DNA of 64,000 nucleotides from Saccharothrix violaceirubra (GCF_014203755.1 NZ_JACHJS010000001.1:1922001-1986000), one strand, 5' to 3'; counted from the stretch's first letter, positions 1 through 12,275 are shown. Numbers and translations: made by a program. The notes: generated by a model not told the origin, from the sequence alone.

Positions 1-1014
<1,014 letters not shown>

Positions 1015-1018
<4 letters not shown>

Positions 1019-1518
1019 GTCCCCGGTTCGTGGTCCTCGGCCCGCCCGGAGCGGGCAAGACCACGGTCGGGCAGCTGCTCGCGGAACGCTTGGCGCTGCC
1101 GTTCCGCGACACCGACGAGGACGTGGTGACCCGCACGGGCAAGCCGATCTCCGACATCTTCACCACCGAGGGCGAACCGGCCTTCCGGGCACTGGAGGAG
1201 GACGCGGTCGCCGACGGGCTCGCGACCCACGACGGCGTCCTCGCCCTGGGCGGTGGTGCCGTCCTGTCCGCCACGACGAGGGAGCGTCTCCAGGAGCACA
1301 CCGTCGTGTTCCTGAACGTGGGCATGGCCGAGGGCGTCCGCCGCACCGGCCTGTCCACCGCCCGCCCCCTGCTGGCCGGCGTGAACCCGCGCGCCACCTT
1401 CAAGACGCTGCTCGACGCCCGCCTTCCGCTCTACCGGCAGGTCGCGACGGTCGAGGTCCTGACCGACGACCTGGAACCCGAGCAGGTGGTGACCGCGATC
1501 CTGGCCGCCCACCCCTGA
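1015..1518 (+). CDS. aroK: Shikimate kinase
   Basis: Phosphorylates shikimate with ATP at the 3-hydroxyl. The 167-residue length is normal for the family. A Walker A motif GPPGAGKT lies at residues 9-16, DTDED around 32 contributes Mg2+/shikimate contacts, the AFRALE arginine is a shikimate ligand, and LGGGAV around 78 is the glycine-rich motif. The GTG start overlaps the aroC stop (GTGA), which fixes the start. Downstream comes an unusually long gap of about 450 bp before aroB, so aroB may also have its own transcription or regulation. Confidence 0.95.
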
Positions 1519-3509
<1,991 letters not shown>

Positions 3510-4201
3510 CCGGAACCGACCGGACACCGCCCGCCCGGCGAGCTGCCCGGAATCGGCGAGCTGCTTCAGGGCGATCCCTGCCGGGGGCGTCTTGACGAAC
3601 CGCGCGGGAGATCCCGGAGGACCCTCGCGGGAGACGCCTCGGCAACAGGCACGGGCGACCTCGTCGGGCGACCGCACGGAAGCCGCCCCGGAACCTGCTC
3701 CCGGAAACCGCGACCCAGGGTCTCTCCGGGAGGTCTCGCCCGGAAGCTGCCCAGCCCTGTCCGACCTCGACCCTGTCCGGGTTCGATCCTGTCCGGGCTC
3801 GGGCTCGGGCTCGGCAAGTGCCATTCCCGGCAGTCGCTGCCGAAGGCGGCGGGTCGGTGTCGGGTCCTGGAGATGCGTCCTCGGGCGATCTGCCGCCGTC
3901 CGGCTTCCCCTATCCACCATGCGCGGCTTCTGCCCGTCTTCCGGTCGCGGACCGTCGGTTCCGTTCGTCGGCGGGCACGTCGATCGGCGTTCGTACCGAG
4001 TCGCGGGCGTTCCGGTGCGGGGGCTTGTCCCACGTCGCGGCGGGTTGGAACACCCGGTGTCATCGGAGTTGCCGATATGGGCCGACTATCGTGATCGTCT
4101 TCGCCCGATCGAGTGAGGATTTCTCTACACTGAACGAAATCCGGGGCTGAGCGTCCTCCCGGTAACCCCATTTCCGCTTCAGAAGTGGAGAGACCGTCGG
4201 C
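3510..4201 (+). other. Long intergenic region without a recognisable gene
   Basis: About 690 bp separate aroQ from the next gene. Overlapping open frames of 170-200 codons exist on both strands between 3566 and 4171, but their translations are Arg/Pro/Ser-rich low-complexity text without domain signatures and none has a good ribosome site. The segment near 3775-3815 has a short run of TCGGGC repeats. The final 80 bp become less GC-rich and carry a -10-like TACACT at 4126-4131, so this end probably holds the promoter of the downstream lipoprotein gene. Confidence 0.5.
4126..4131 (+). promoter_or_regulatory. Candidate -10 box for the propeller lipoprotein
   Basis: TACACT fits the actinobacterial TANNNT -10 pattern and lies in a locally AT-richer stretch about 70 bp before the start codon at 4202. 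No clear -35 hexamer is seen at the standard spacing. The ribosome site GTGGAG just before the start partly pairs with CCGCTT upstream (a 6-bp helix with a 3-nt loop), which may reduce access to it. Confidence 0.3.
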
Positions 4202-5722
4202 ATGCCCAGCTCCTACCGGGGAGCGGTGCGGTTGCTCGGGTTCCTCGTCGTGGTCGGCGTCGTGGCGGGTTGTTCGCCCGGTGTCGCCGAGCCGGGGCCC
4301 GACAGCGGGAAAGCCGGCCCGACCGGCACGTCCGCGTCACCGCCCGCCGTCGCCACGCCCGAGCCCGCGTCCGTCGTGCTCACCACCGACCGGGACCGCC
4401 GCTCGGGCATCGTGGCGGACGGCGGCGGCGACTCGCCCTACAACTACGGGCCCACCGTGCTCCTGGAGAACGGTCGGTACCGGATGTGGTGGTGCAGCCA
4501 GCTCGGCTACGCGGCCCCGGCCGGCGACGACCTGCTCTACGCCGAGAGCACGTCGCCCGACGGCCCGTTCTCCGCACCCGGCGGCGGCTCGGCGATCCCC
4601 GTGCTGTCCGGCAGCACGTCCGGTTTCGACGGCAAGCACACCTGCGACCCGTCGGTGATCAAGGTCGGCCCGACCTATTACCTGTACTACACCGGCGCCG
4701 CCGGCGAGCACGCGCACGGCAACGCGATCGGCGTGGCCACCAGCACCGACGGTCTCACGTGGGCACGCGCGGCCGACGGCAAGCCGATCGTCAGCCCCTC
4801 CTACGACACCACCCGCGAGAACACCTACGGCGCCGGCCAGCCGTCCGTCCTCTACCTCGACGGCTGGTTCTACCTGATGTTCACCGACACCACCGGCAAG
4901 GCGGCCGGGTGGAACGGCGCCGGCCAGTTCGTGCTCCGCTCCAAGGTCGCCACGTTCCTCACCGGCGTGGAGGCGCTCGGCCCGAACGGCTTCCACAAGG
5001 TCGAGGACGCCCACTCGACGCGCGAACGGTCGGTCGTCGACGCGTTCTCGGCCGACCTGTCGTTCGTCCCGGCGCTCGACGCGTTCGTCATCGCCCACGA
5101 GACCGAGCAGGGCACCACCCTGACCTTCTGGAACCGCGACTTCACCGCCGAGCCGTACGGCAGGGTCCACGTCGCCGGCCCGTGGCGCGAGGGTCCCGGC
5201 CTGGTCCGCACCCCGCACGGCCTGGTCCCGGTGTCCGACGAGGACCCGTGCGGCCGGATCGCGTTCGACGTCGTGCGCGCCACGGTAGACGGCCGGGCCG
5301 GTGCGCCCACCGACCTCACCCACTTCGGCCTGGACGTCGCCGAGGCGCCCGGCTGCGCCACGACCCGGGCCGCCGCCGCGCTCGAGGGTTTCGCCGTCCC
5401 CTCGCCGGAGAACACCGTCGACCTCGTGCTCAAGGGCCAGGTCGTGCGCATCGAACGCCGCTCGGTCACCGACCGGCTCGCGACGAAGGTCCTCGACCAC
5501 CGCCCGGCGATCGTCGACAAGCTCCCGGTCAAGGCCCGCATCCCGGCGGGCGCGAAGGCGGTCCGCTCGCCCGACGGCACGGTCGGCCTGGTGCTCGGCG
5601 ACGACAAGAAGGTGTGGCTGGTGGACGCCGAGGAGATCGCGGCCCTCAACGGCTCGACGGTGACGGCGGTGTCCAAGCAGACGTGGGACGGCTACCAACC
5701 CGTCCGCGACCTCCTGCGCTGA
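4202..5722 (+). CDS. Secreted beta-propeller lipoprotein, GH43/beta-fructosidase-like fold
   Basis: A 506-residue exported protein. The N-terminus has basic residues, a hydrophobic segment and a lipobox ending VVAGC near residue 23, so it should be anchored to the outer face of the membrane. After a Pro/Ala linker, residues about 65-300 carry repeated blade-like motifs typical of five-bladed propellers (GRYRMWWCSQ, DLLYAES, DPSVIKVGPTYYLYYTG, GVATSTDGLTW, GQPSVLYLDGWFYLMFTD), as in glycoside hydrolase 43/62/68-type proteins. The C-terminal 150 residues look like a separate domain. Catalytic acids cannot be assigned by eye, so sugar binding or hydrolysis is inferred, not shown. It stands alone between the aro and pepQ-efp operons. 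Confidence 0.65.
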   Translation: MPSSYRGAVRLLGFLVVVGVVAGCSPGVAEPGPDSGKAGPTGTSASPPAVATPEPASVVLTTDRDRRSGIVADGGGDSPYNYGPTVLLENGRYRMWWCSQLGYAAPAGDDLLYAESTSPDGPFSAPGGGSAIPVLSGSTSGFDGKHTCDPSVIKVGPTYYLYYTGAAGEHAHGNAIGVATSTDGLTWARAADGKPIVSPSYDTTRENTYGAGQPSVLYLDGWFYLMFTDTTGKAAGWNGAGQFVLRSKVATFLTGVEALGPNGFHKVEDAHSTRERSVVDAFSADLSFVPALDAFVIAHETEQGTTLTFWNRDFTAEPYGRVHVAGPWREGPGLVRTPHGLVPVSDEDPCGRIAFDVVRATVDGRAGAPTDLTHFGLDVAEAPGCATTRAAAALEGFAVPSPENTVDLVLKGQVVRIERRSVTDRLATKVLDHRPAIVDKLPVKARIPAGAKAVRSPDGTVGLVLGDDKKVWLVDAEEIAALNGSTVTAVSKQTWDGYQPVRDLLR

Positions 5723-5877
5723 CCGTGCCGGTCGAAGTGGGGGAGTCGCGCCGGCGGATCGTCGCGACACCGGTGTGCCGAGCGGGCCTTCGCGACCTGC
5801 CGGGTGGTCGTACGGGAAACGGGGCGGGGCCTTCAGGTCGAGGGTCGTCACGACCCGCCGGGCGGGGCAGGGCGTTC

Positions 5878-5889
5878 TAGGCTGCGGAC
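5878..5889 (+). promoter_or_regulatory. Promoter -10 element giving a leaderless pepQ transcript
   Basis: TAGGCT at 5878-5883 is a near-ideal actinobacterial -10 hexamer, and only six bases separate it from the ATG at 5890. Transcription would therefore start on or next to the A of the start codon. No ribosome site is present upstream of this ATG, consistent with a leaderless mRNA. Confidence 0.55.
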
Positions 5890-6966
5890 ATGCCGTACTC
5901 AACCCGCCGCGCCGCCCTGCGCGCCACCCTTCGCGACCGGGACCTGGACGCCCTGCTGGTCACCAACCTGCTCAACGTCCGCTACCTCACCGGGTTCACC
6001 GGGTCCAACGGCGCGCTCCTGGTCTCGGCCGACTCGGACACGTCGACGGTGTTCTGCACCGACGGCCGCTACACCACCCAGTCCGCGCACCAGGTCCCCG
6101 ACCTGGAACGCCTGATCGAGCGGCCCTGCGACGTGGCCCTGGTCAAGCGGGCCGGTCGGGTCCGGCTCGGGTACGAGAGCGGGCACGTCACCGTCGAAGG
6201 GCTCGACGCGCTCACCGGGGCGGCGGACGGCGCCGAACTCCGGCGGGCGCCCGGCGTCGTCGAGGAACTGCGGCTGGTCAAGGACGACACCGAGATCGAG
6301 GCGCTGCGGATGGCGTGCGCGGCGGCCGACCGGGCGCTGGCCGGGCTGATCGAGCACGGCGGGCTGCGCGCCGGCCGCACCGAGCGGGAGATCGCGCGCG
6401 ACCTGGAGAACCTCATGCGCGACCACGGTGCCGACGGGCCGTCGTTCGAGTCCATCGTCGCCGCCGGCCCGAACTCGGCCGTGCCGCACCACCGGCCGAC
6501 GGACGCGGTCGTGCGCCCCGGCGACCTCGTGAAGCTCGACTTCGGCGCGCTGGTCGGCGGCTACCACTCGGACATGACCCGCACGCTGGTCGTCGGCCGG
6601 GCCGACGACTGGCAGCGCGAGCTGTACGACCTGGTCGCCTCGGCGCAGACCGCCGGCCGGGCCGCGCTGGTGCCCGGCACCGCCCTGGCCGACGTCGACG
6701 CCGCGTCCCGGGACGTCATCGACCGGGCCGGGCACGGCGAGCACTTCCTCCACGGCCTCGGCCACGGCGTCGGCCTGGAGATCCACGAGGCTCCGGCACT
6801 GTCGAAGGCGGGGGCCGGTACACTTCTGCCCGGCATGGCGGTCACCGTCGAGCCCGGTGTATACCTGGCCGGGAAGGGCGGTGTCCGCATCGAGGACACG
6901 CTCGTGGTGCGCCAAGGCGCCCCGGAGCTCCTCACCCTGACCACCAAAGAGCTAGTGGTCGTCTGA
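5890..6966 (+). CDS. pepQ: Xaa-Pro aminopeptidase/dipeptidase, M24B family
   Basis: Cytoplasmic dinuclear-metal peptidase releasing N-terminal residues before proline. The 358-residue protein has the creatinase-like N-terminal domain (residues 1-125, with [20 protein letters not shown]) and a pita-bread catalytic domain. Metal ligands are visible as Asp in [11 protein letters not shown], Asp in YHSDMTRT, His in [15 protein letters not shown], and Glu in HEAP and [11 protein letters not shown]. It sits directly upstream of efp, a common actinobacterial arrangement; EF-P aids translation of Pro stretches, so the pairing is thematically coherent. Whether it is best called PepQ or PepP cannot be settled from the sequence alone. 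Confidence 0.88.
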   Translation: MPYSTRRAALRATLRDRDLDALLVTNLLNVRYLTGFTGSNGALLVSADSDTSTVFCTDGRYTTQSAHQVPDLERLIERPCDVALVKRAGRVRLGYESGHVTVEGLDALTGAADGAELRRAPGVVEELRLVKDDTEIEALRMACAAADRALAGLIEHGGLRAGRTEREIARDLENLMRDHGADGPSFESIVAAGPNSAVPHHRPTDAVVRPGDLVKLDFGALVGGYHSDMTRTLVVGRADDWQRELYDLVASAQTAGRAALVPGTALADVDAASRDVIDRAGHGEHFLHGLGHGVGLEIHEAPALSKAGAGTLLPGMAVTVEPGVYLAGKGGVRIEDTLVVRQGAPELLTLTTKELVVV

Positions 6967-7036
6967 AGTCGGATCGCCGGTCCGGTCGGTGGATCGGATC
7001 GCCGGCCGCCCTCACACGCAACAGGAGAGCCCACCC

Positions 7037-7600
7037 GTGGCCACCACCAACGACCTGAAGAACGGCCTGGTGCTGAACCTCGACGGTCAGCTCTGGACCG
7101 TCACCGCGTTCCAGCACGTCAAGCCGGGCAAGGGCGGCGCCTTCGTGCGCACCACGCTGAAGCACGTCCTGTCCGGCAAGGTCGTGGACAAGACCTTCAA
7201 CGCGGGCACCAAGGTGGAGACGGCCACCGTGGACAAGCGGGGCATGACCTACCTGTACAAGGACGGCTCCGACTTCGTCTTCATGGACGGCGACACCTAC
7301 GAGCAGCTCAACGTCCCGGCCGAGACCGTCGCGGACGCGGCGAACTACATGCTGGAGAACCAGGAGGCGGTCGTCGCGGTCCACGAGGGCGTCGCGCTCT
7401 ACGTGGAACTCCCGACCAGCGTCGAACTGGTGATCCAGCACACCGACCCGGGCCTGCAGGGCGACCGCTCCACCGGCGGCACCAAGCCCGCCACGCTGGA
7501 GACCGGCGCGGAGATCCAGGTGCCGCTGTTCGTCACGACCGGCGAGAAGATCAAGGTCGACACCCGTGACGGTCGCTACCTCGGCCGCGTGAACGGCTGA
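7037..7600 (+). CDS. efp: Translation elongation factor P
   Basis: Binds stalled ribosomes between the P and E sites and promotes peptide-bond formation at polyproline stretches. The GTG at 7037 is chosen because ACAGGAGAG at 7021-7029 is a good ribosome site and the resulting 187-residue length is the family norm. The protein shows the KOW-like domain ([13 protein letters not shown]...[15 protein letters not shown]) and two OB domains ending [20 protein letters not shown]. The modified-tip position is in the loop KPGKGG. Two bases separate it from nusB, so the two genes form an operon. Confidence 0.96.
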   Translation: MATTNDLKNGLVLNLDGQLWTVTAFQHVKPGKGGAFVRTTLKHVLSGKVVDKTFNAGTKVETATVDKRGMTYLYKDGSDFVFMDGDTYEQLNVPAETVADAANYMLENQEAVVAVHEGVALYVELPTSVELVIQHTDPGLQGDRSTGGTKPATLETGAEIQVPLFVTTGEKIKVDTRDGRYLGRVNG

Positions 7601-7601
7601 G

Positions 7602-8021
7602 ATGGGCGCACGCAGCAAGGCCCGCAAACGCGCCGTCGACGTCCTCTACGAGGCCGACCTGCGGGGTGTCGACGCGGTCACCCTCCTGGCGGACCGCGTC
7701 GGCTCCGCCGACGTCCCGCCGGTGAACGACTACACCATCGGCCTGGTCGAGGGCGTCACGGCCAACCGCGCGCGGATCGACGACCTGATCTCCGAGCACG
7801 CCGAGGGCTGGACGCTCCAGCGCATGCCCGCCGTGGACCGCGCGGTGCTGCGGGTCGGCCTGTACGAGCTGCTGTGGGCCGCCGACGTGCCCGACGCCGT
7901 GGCCATCGACGAGGCGGTGGAGCTGGCCAAGGGCCTGTCCACCGACGACTCGCCCCGGTTCGTCAACGGCGTACTCGGCCGGATCGCGATGATCGCCGAC
8001 CGGCTGCGCGCGGTGCTCTAG
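7602..8021 (+). CDS. nusB: Transcription antitermination factor NusB
   Basis: All-helical RNA-binding protein that with NusE binds boxA and supports rRNA antitermination. The 139-residue protein begins MGARSKARKRAVDVLYEADLRG, the typical arginine-rich N-terminal helix, and contains WTLQRMPAVDRAVLRVGLYELLW and AIDEAVELAKGLSTDDSPRFVNGVLG, which are the family signature helices. It ends the pepQ-efp-nusB block and is followed by a strong hairpin. Confidence 0.95.
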   Translation: MGARSKARKRAVDVLYEADLRGVDAVTLLADRVGSADVPPVNDYTIGLVEGVTANRARIDDLISEHAEGWTLQRMPAVDRAVLRVGLYELLWAADVPDAVAIDEAVELAKGLSTDDSPRFVNGVLGRIAMIADRLRAVL

Positions 8022-8040
8022 GAGCCCACGCACGACGAAG

Positions 8041-8070
8041 AGCCGTGTCCCCGCGGGGGCACGGCTTTCT
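8041..8070 (+). terminator. Rho-independent terminator after nusB
   Basis: AGCCGTGTCCCC at 8041-8052 pairs with GGGGGCACGGCT at 8055-8066 (one G-U pair, very small loop), followed by TTCT. It lies 20 bp after the nusB stop. The rest of the 237-bp gap to the convergent bldD shows no gene. Confidence 0.75.
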
Positions 8071-8258
8071 CGCGTACACGGGAACCGGACGGCGTGGTCG
8101 TCCCTCCACGCCTCCGGCATGCCCGACGTCGTCCGACACGTGCGGCCGGGTCCTCGCGACGTCCCCCGGCGCCCGTGCCACCGGGGTGGGGGTACCCCGA
8201 ACCAGGCACCCCCGTACCGCGCCGCCGACGACCGGGTGCGGCCTCGGCGGTCGCCGGC

Positions 8259-8747
8259 TCAGTCCTCCTTGGCCGGTCGGGCCTCGGGAGGCAGGACGCC
8301 CCAGTCGATGAGCTGCTCGGTCAGCTCGCCCGGCGTCATGTCGTAGATGATCGCCAGGGAGCGCAGGTCCTCGGTCCGGATGGACAGGACCTTGCCGTTG
8401 TAGTCGCCGCGCTGGCTCTGGATGGTGGCCGCGTACCGCGCGAGCGGTCCGACCTTCTCCGCGGGCAGCTGTTGCAGCCGTTCCAGGTTGATGACGATCT
8501 TGGTGGCGGGCTCGGCGCCCGAGGGCACCCGACCCTCCGGCAGCAGCTCGGCGACCGGGACCCCGTAGAAGTCGGCGAGTTCGGCCAGCTTCTGCACGGT
8601 GACGGCACGGTCGCCGCGCTCGTAGGAGCCGACGACGACGGCCTTCCACCGACCGCCGGACTTCTGCTCGACGCCGTGCAAAGACAGGCCCTGTTGCTGG
8701 CGGATCGCGCGGAGCTTTGCCCCCAGCGCCTTGGCGTAGTCGCCCAT
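8259..8747 (-). CDS. bldD: BldD developmental master regulator
   Basis: DNA-binding repressor that in filamentous actinobacteria binds cyclic di-GMP and represses sporulation genes. The 162-residue protein has an N-terminal XRE-type helix-turn-helix (MGDYAKALGAKLRAIRQQQG...SYERGDRAVTVQKLAELADFYGVPVAELLPEG) and a C-terminal domain, which in Streptomyces binds a c-di-GMP tetramer; the DLRSLAIIYDMTPGELTEQLIDWGVL end is characteristic. GGAG upstream gives the ribosome site. It is divergent from the pyrimidine operon, its usual actinobacterial neighbour. Confidence 0.93.
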   Translation of the reverse strand: MGDYAKALGAKLRAIRQQQGLSLHGVEQKSGGRWKAVVVGSYERGDRAVTVQKLAELADFYGVPVAELLPEGRVPSGAEPATKIVINLERLQQLPAEKVGPLARYAATIQSQRGDYNGKVLSIRTEDLRSLAIIYDMTPGELTEQLIDWGVLPPEARPAKED

Positions 8748-8813
8748 GTGGCGGTTCTCCGTTCATTCGCCCCGTCAGCCGGTAGGGGACTGCCGCGGGG
8801 AGGCTTAGATCAA

Positions 8814-8825
8814 TACGCAGAGTAA
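8814..8825 (-). promoter_or_regulatory. Candidate BldD operator in the bldD/pyrR intergenic region
   Basis: On the minus strand this reads TTACTCTGCGTA. The first six bases match the TNACNC half of the known BldD box exactly; the second half (AGTNA) is matched only partly. It lies about 70 bp before the bldD start, next to a -10-like TATTGA, where autorepression would be expected. The match is partial, so this is a candidate only. Confidence 0.35.
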
Positions 8826-8936
8826 TGATTGCTCTCCGTGGTCACCAGGTCAAGCTGATCTCGTTGGGACAGGTGGGGGAGGACACTCGGACCACCCGGA
8901 AGATTGACGATGAAAGCCTGATACGGTGCTGGTCAG

Positions 8937-9005
8937 CCCGGTCTCAACCGGGTGTCCGACGTCCTTTAAGGACCCGTCCGGCGAGGCGGGGAAGGAGGTC
9001 CAGCC
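8937..9005 (+). ncRNA. PyrR-binding leader RNA of the pyr operon
   Basis: Three small RNA elements precede pyrR. CCCGGT/ACCGGG forms a 6-bp hairpin at 8937-8952. GTCCT/AGGAC can pair at 8961-8973. The competing element CCCGTC (8973-8978) pairs with GGCGGG (8985-8990) around the loop CGGCGA, immediately followed by the ribosome site GAAGGAGG (8991-8998). The ACGTCC...CCGTCCGGCGAGGCGGG block resembles the conserved PyrR binding loop. In mycobacteria PyrR-UMP binding to such a hairpin blocks translation of pyrR; the close placement of the ribosome site here suggests the same mechanism. Confidence 0.65.
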
Positions 9006-9578
9006 GTGGCGCCACGTCAACGTGGTGCGACGGACCCGGCCGGAGAGCGCGAGCTCCTCTCGGCTGGCGACGTCGCGCGCACCGTCGCCCGAATGGCCCA
9101 TCAGATCATCGAGAAGACCGCTCTTGATGCACCGAGCGCACCCGAAGTAGTCCTGATGGGGATTCCGAGCCGGGGAGCGCCGCTGGCGGTCCGTCTCGGT
9201 GGGCTCATCGGCGAGTTCAGCGGCCGTGAGGTCCCGGTCGGCACTCTCGACATCACGCTCTACCGCGACGACCTGCGCCGAGGCCCCACGCGGCCGCTGG
9301 CGGCCACGAAGGTGCCCGACGGCGGCATCGACGACCGGCTCGTGGTGCTCGTCGACGACGTCCTGTTCTCCGGCCGCACGATCCGCGCCGCTCTCGACGC
9401 GCTGCGCGACCTCGGCCGTCCCCGTGCGGTGCAGCTCGCGGTCCTGGTCGACCGCGGCCACCGCGAACTGCCCATCCGTGCGGACTACGTGGGCAAGAAC
9501 GTCCCGACCGCCCGGTCCGAGGAGGTCCACGTGCTGCTGCGCGAGTTCGACGACCGCGACGGGGTGGTCCTGCGGTGA
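9006..9578 (+). CDS. pyrR: PyrR, pyr mRNA-binding regulator / uracil phosphoribosyltransferase
   Basis: Senses UMP/UTP and PRPP and binds pyr leader RNA to repress the operon; many members also convert uracil to UMP. The 190-residue protein contains the PRPP motif [18 protein letters not shown] near residue 115 and the family segment [16 protein letters not shown]. The GTG start at 9006 lies 7 nt after GAAGGAGG, so it is well determined. The gene is first in pyrR-pyrB-pyrC-membrane gene-carA-carB-pyrF and overlaps pyrB by 4 nt. Confidence 0.95.
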   Translation: MAPRQRGATDPAGERELLSAGDVARTVARMAHQIIEKTALDAPSAPEVVLMGIPSRGAPLAVRLGGLIGEFSGREVPVGTLDITLYRDDLRRGPTRPLAATKVPDGGIDDRLVVLVDDVLFSGRTIRAALDALRDLGRPRAVQLAVLVDRGHRELPIRADYVGKNVPTARSEEVHVLLREFDDRDGVVLR

Positions 9579-10507
9579 AGCACCTGCTCACCACCGAGGG
9601 GATCGACCCCGCCCAGGCCACCGCGATCCTGGACACCGCCGCCACCCTCAAGCGCTCGCTCGAGGGCCGTGAGGTGCGCAAACTGCCCACGCTGCGGGGC
9701 CGGACCGTGATCACGATGTTCTACGAGAACTCGACGCGGACCCGGGTCAGCTTCGAGATCGCGGGCAAGTGGATGAGCGCGGACGTGGTGAACGTCTCGT
9801 CGTCGGGTTCCAGCGTGTCCAAGGGCGAGTCGCTGCGCGACACGGCGCTCACCCTGGCCGCCGCCGGCGCCGACTGCGTGATCGTCCGCCACCCGGCCTC
9901 GGGCGCCGCGCACCGGCTCGCCGGGTGGCTGCGCGAGGCGGGGACGTCCGTGGTCAACGCGGGCGACGGCATGCACGAGCACCCCACCCAGGCCCTGCTC
10001 GACGCGGCCACCCTGCGGGAACGCCTCGGCGAGCTGAGGGACCGGCGGATCGCGATCGTCGGCGACGTGCTGCACAGCCGGGTCGCCCGGTCGAACGTGC
10101 ACCTGCTGACCGCGCTCGGCGCCGACGTGACGCTCGTCGCACCGCCGACGCTGCTGCCCACGGGCGTCGAGACCTGGCGCGTCTCCGTCTCGCACGAGCT
10201 GGACTCGATCCTGCCCGGGCAGGATGCCGTGATGCTGCTGCGCGTCCAGGCCGAACGAATGCATGGGGGCTTCTTCCCGTCCGCACGGGAGTACTCGATC
10301 GCGTACGGCCTGAACGAGAACCGCCTGCGGCTGCTGCCGGAGCACGCCGTCGTGCTGCACCCCGGTCCGATGCTGCGCGGCATGGAGATCGCGAGCGCGG
10401 TCGCCGACTCGCCCCGCGCCGCGATCACCGACCAGGTGCGCAACGGTGTGCACGTGCGCATGGCCGTGCTCTACCACCTGCTGGCCCACGAGGAGGAGAC
10501 CGCGTGA
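9575..10507 (+). CDS. pyrB: Aspartate carbamoyltransferase catalytic subunit
   Basis: Condenses carbamoyl phosphate with aspartate, the committed step of pyrimidine synthesis. The 310-residue protein has the carbamoyl-phosphate motif [13 protein letters not shown] (about residues 50-62), the SKGESLRDT loop, HPTQALLD, and the aspartate-binding [13 protein letters not shown] near the end. No pyrI regulatory subunit is present, as usual in actinobacteria. GTG start and stop overlaps with pyrR and pyrC are both 4 nt. Confidence 0.96.
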   Translation: MKHLLTTEGIDPAQATAILDTAATLKRSLEGREVRKLPTLRGRTVITMFYENSTRTRVSFEIAGKWMSADVVNVSSSGSSVSKGESLRDTALTLAAAGADCVIVRHPASGAAHRLAGWLREAGTSVVNAGDGMHEHPTQALLDAATLRERLGELRDRRIAIVGDVLHSRVARSNVHLLTALGADVTLVAPPTLLPTGVETWRVSVSHELDSILPGQDAVMLLRVQAERMHGGFFPSAREYSIAYGLNENRLRLLPEHAVVLHPGPMLRGMEIASAVADSPRAAITDQVRNGVHVRMAVLYHLLAHEEETA

Positions 10508-11787
10508 CCACCCTGGTCCTCAAGGGTGTCCGACCCTACGGCGAGGGTGACCCCGTCGACGTCCTGGTCCGCGACGGCGTGATCGCGGCGATCGGGACCG
10601 TCGACGGCGCGGACGCCGAGATCGTCGACGGCGCGGGCGCGATCCTGCTGCCCGGTTTCGTCGACCTGCACACCCACCTGCGCGAACCCGGCCGCGAGGA
10701 CACGGAGACCATCGCCACGGGCTCGGCCGCCGCCGCGCTCGGCGGGTACACCGCCGTGTTCGCCATGGCCAACACCGACCCGGTCGCGGACAACGCGGTC
10801 GTCGTCGGGCACGTGGCCCGGCGCGGCCGCGAGGTCGGCCTGGTCGACGTGCACCCGGTCGGCGCGGTCACGGTCGGCCTGAAGGGCGAACGCCTCGCCG
10901 AGCTGGGCACGATGGCCCGCACCGGCGTGCGGGTGTTCTCCGACGACGGCCACTGCGTCCACGACCCGCTGATCATGCGCCGGGCGCTGGAGTACTCCAA
11001 GGCGCTGGGCGTGGTGATCGCGCAGCACGCCGAGGAGCCCCGGCTGACCGTCGGCGCGCAGGCGCACGAGGGCGAGCACGCGGCACGCCTGGGCCTGGCG
11101 GGCTGGCCCGCCGCCGCCGAGGAGTCGATCGTCGCCCGCGACTGCCTGCTCGCCCTGCACGCGGGCGCGAAGCTGCACGTGTGCCACGTGTCCACGGCCG
11201 GCACCGCCGACGTGCTCGCGTGGGCCAAGGCGCGCGGCACGACGGTGTCCGCCGAGGTCACCCCGCACCACCTGCTGCTGACCGACGAGCGCCTCGACAG
11301 CTACGACCCGGTCAACAAGGTCAACCCGCCGCTGCGCACGGCCGCCGACGTGGAGAAGCTCCGGCTGGCCCTGGCCGACGGCACGATCGACTGCGTCGCC
11401 ACCGACCACGCGCCGCACGCCGTGCAGGACAAGGACTGCGAGTGGTCCGCCGCGCGGCCCGGCATGCTCGGTCTCCAGACCGCGCTGTCGATCGTCGTGG
11501 AGACCATGGTCGCCACCGGCCTGCTCGACTGGCGCGGCGTGGCCCGCGTGCTCAGCGAGCGGCCCGCCGCGATCGCCGGGCTGGCCGACCAGGGCCGGCC
11601 GATCGCCGTCGGCGAGCCCGCGAACCTCGCGCTGGTCGACCCGGACGCGCGGTGGACGGTTCGGGGCGCCGAACTCGCGAGCATCGCCGCGAACACCCCG
11701 TTCGAGGGCATGGAACTGCCCGCGCGGGTCGTCGCGACCGTGCTGCGCGGCAAGGTCACCGCCCGGGACGGGCAGGTCGCCGGATGA
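10504..11787 (+). CDS. pyrC: Dihydroorotase, class I
   Basis: Zinc amidohydrolase cyclising carbamoyl-aspartate to dihydroorotate. The 427-residue protein has the metal-binding signature [10 protein letters not shown] around residues 57-66, the later His ligands in IAQHAEEP and LHVCHVSTA, and the catalytic Asp in VATDHAPHA. Its size and motifs fit the longer class I enzymes of Gram-positives rather than the E. coli type. The GTG start at 10504 overlaps the pyrB stop, which decides the start. Confidence 0.95.
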   Translation: MTTLVLKGVRPYGEGDPVDVLVRDGVIAAIGTVDGADAEIVDGAGAILLPGFVDLHTHLREPGREDTETIATGSAAAALGGYTAVFAMANTDPVADNAVVVGHVARRGREVGLVDVHPVGAVTVGLKGERLAELGTMARTGVRVFSDDGHCVHDPLIMRRALEYSKALGVVIAQHAEEPRLTVGAQAHEGEHAARLGLAGWPAAAEESIVARDCLLALHAGAKLHVCHVSTAGTADVLAWAKARGTTVSAEVTPHHLLLTDERLDSYDPVNKVNPPLRTAADVEKLRLALADGTIDCVATDHAPHAVQDKDCEWSAARPGMLGLQTALSIVVETMVATGLLDWRGVARVLSERPAAIAGLADQGRPIAVGEPANLALVDPDARWTVRGAELASIAANTPFEGMELPARVVATVLRGKVTARDGQVAG

Positions 11788-12275
11788 GCCGCGTGCTGCT
11801 GTCCCTGGCCGTGTTCGCGGTCTTCGCGTTGATCGTGTTCGGCATGTGGCGCGGCTGGAAGGCGCGGGCGCGGCGGCAGGCCGCGTTCCTGGCCGAGTTC
11901 CCCGCGCCACCCGCGTCGACCGGCACCACGATGCTGGAGACGACCGGCGTCTACGTCGGCACGACCCTCGGCGACGACTGGCAGGACCGGGTCGCGGTGG
12001 GCGACGTCGGCCACCGCGCCGAGGCCACGCTGCGGCTGACCGACACCGGCGTGCTGGTCGAGCGCACGGGCGCGAGCCCGCTGTGGATTCCCGTCGCCGA
12101 CGTGGAGGGCGCCCGCACCGCACGGGGTCTGGCGGGCAAGGTGATGACGGCGGACGGCCTGCTGGTCGTGCGCTGGCGGCTCGGGGACCGGGTGCTCGAC
12201 ACCGGGTTCCGGGGCGACGACAAGGACGTGTACGAGCAGTGGGTGGACGCGCTGAACCCGGGAGGCACGGCATGA
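11784..12275 (+). CDS. Small membrane protein of the pyrimidine operon, PH-like soluble domain
   Basis: A 163-residue protein with a single N-terminal membrane segment (residues about 4-22, [18 protein letters not shown]) followed by basic residues and a beta-rich soluble domain with [33 protein letters not shown] and [14 protein letters not shown], resembling bacterial PH-like domains. It lies between pyrC and carA with 4-nt overlaps on both sides, exactly where mycobacteria carry the membrane gene Rv1382. Its role is not known; the conserved position suggests a link to pyrimidine synthesis or its localisation at the membrane. Confidence 0.75.
   Translation: MSRVLLSLAVFAVFALIVFGMWRGWKARARRQAAFLAEFPAPPASTGTTMLETTGVYVGTTLGDDWQDRVAVGDVGHRAEATLRLTDTGVLVERTGASPLWIPVADVEGARTARGLAGKVMTADGLLVVRWRLGDRVLDTGFRGDDKDVYEQWVDALNPGGTA

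Noticed and set aside
3566..4171. Overlapping 170-200 codon frames on both strands after aroQ
   Set aside because: No ribosome site, no family signature, and equal openness on both strands; treated as non-coding.
4080..4201. Cyclic-di-AMP riboswitch before the secreted lipoprotein
   Set aside because: A short GGGG/CCCC-containing stretch looked suggestive, but the conserved core elements of that riboswitch are missing.
8904..8927. TTGACG and TACGGT as a pyrR promoter
   Set aside because: The hexamers look good individually, but the spacer is only 12 bp, too short for a normal promoter, so it is not listed as a feature.
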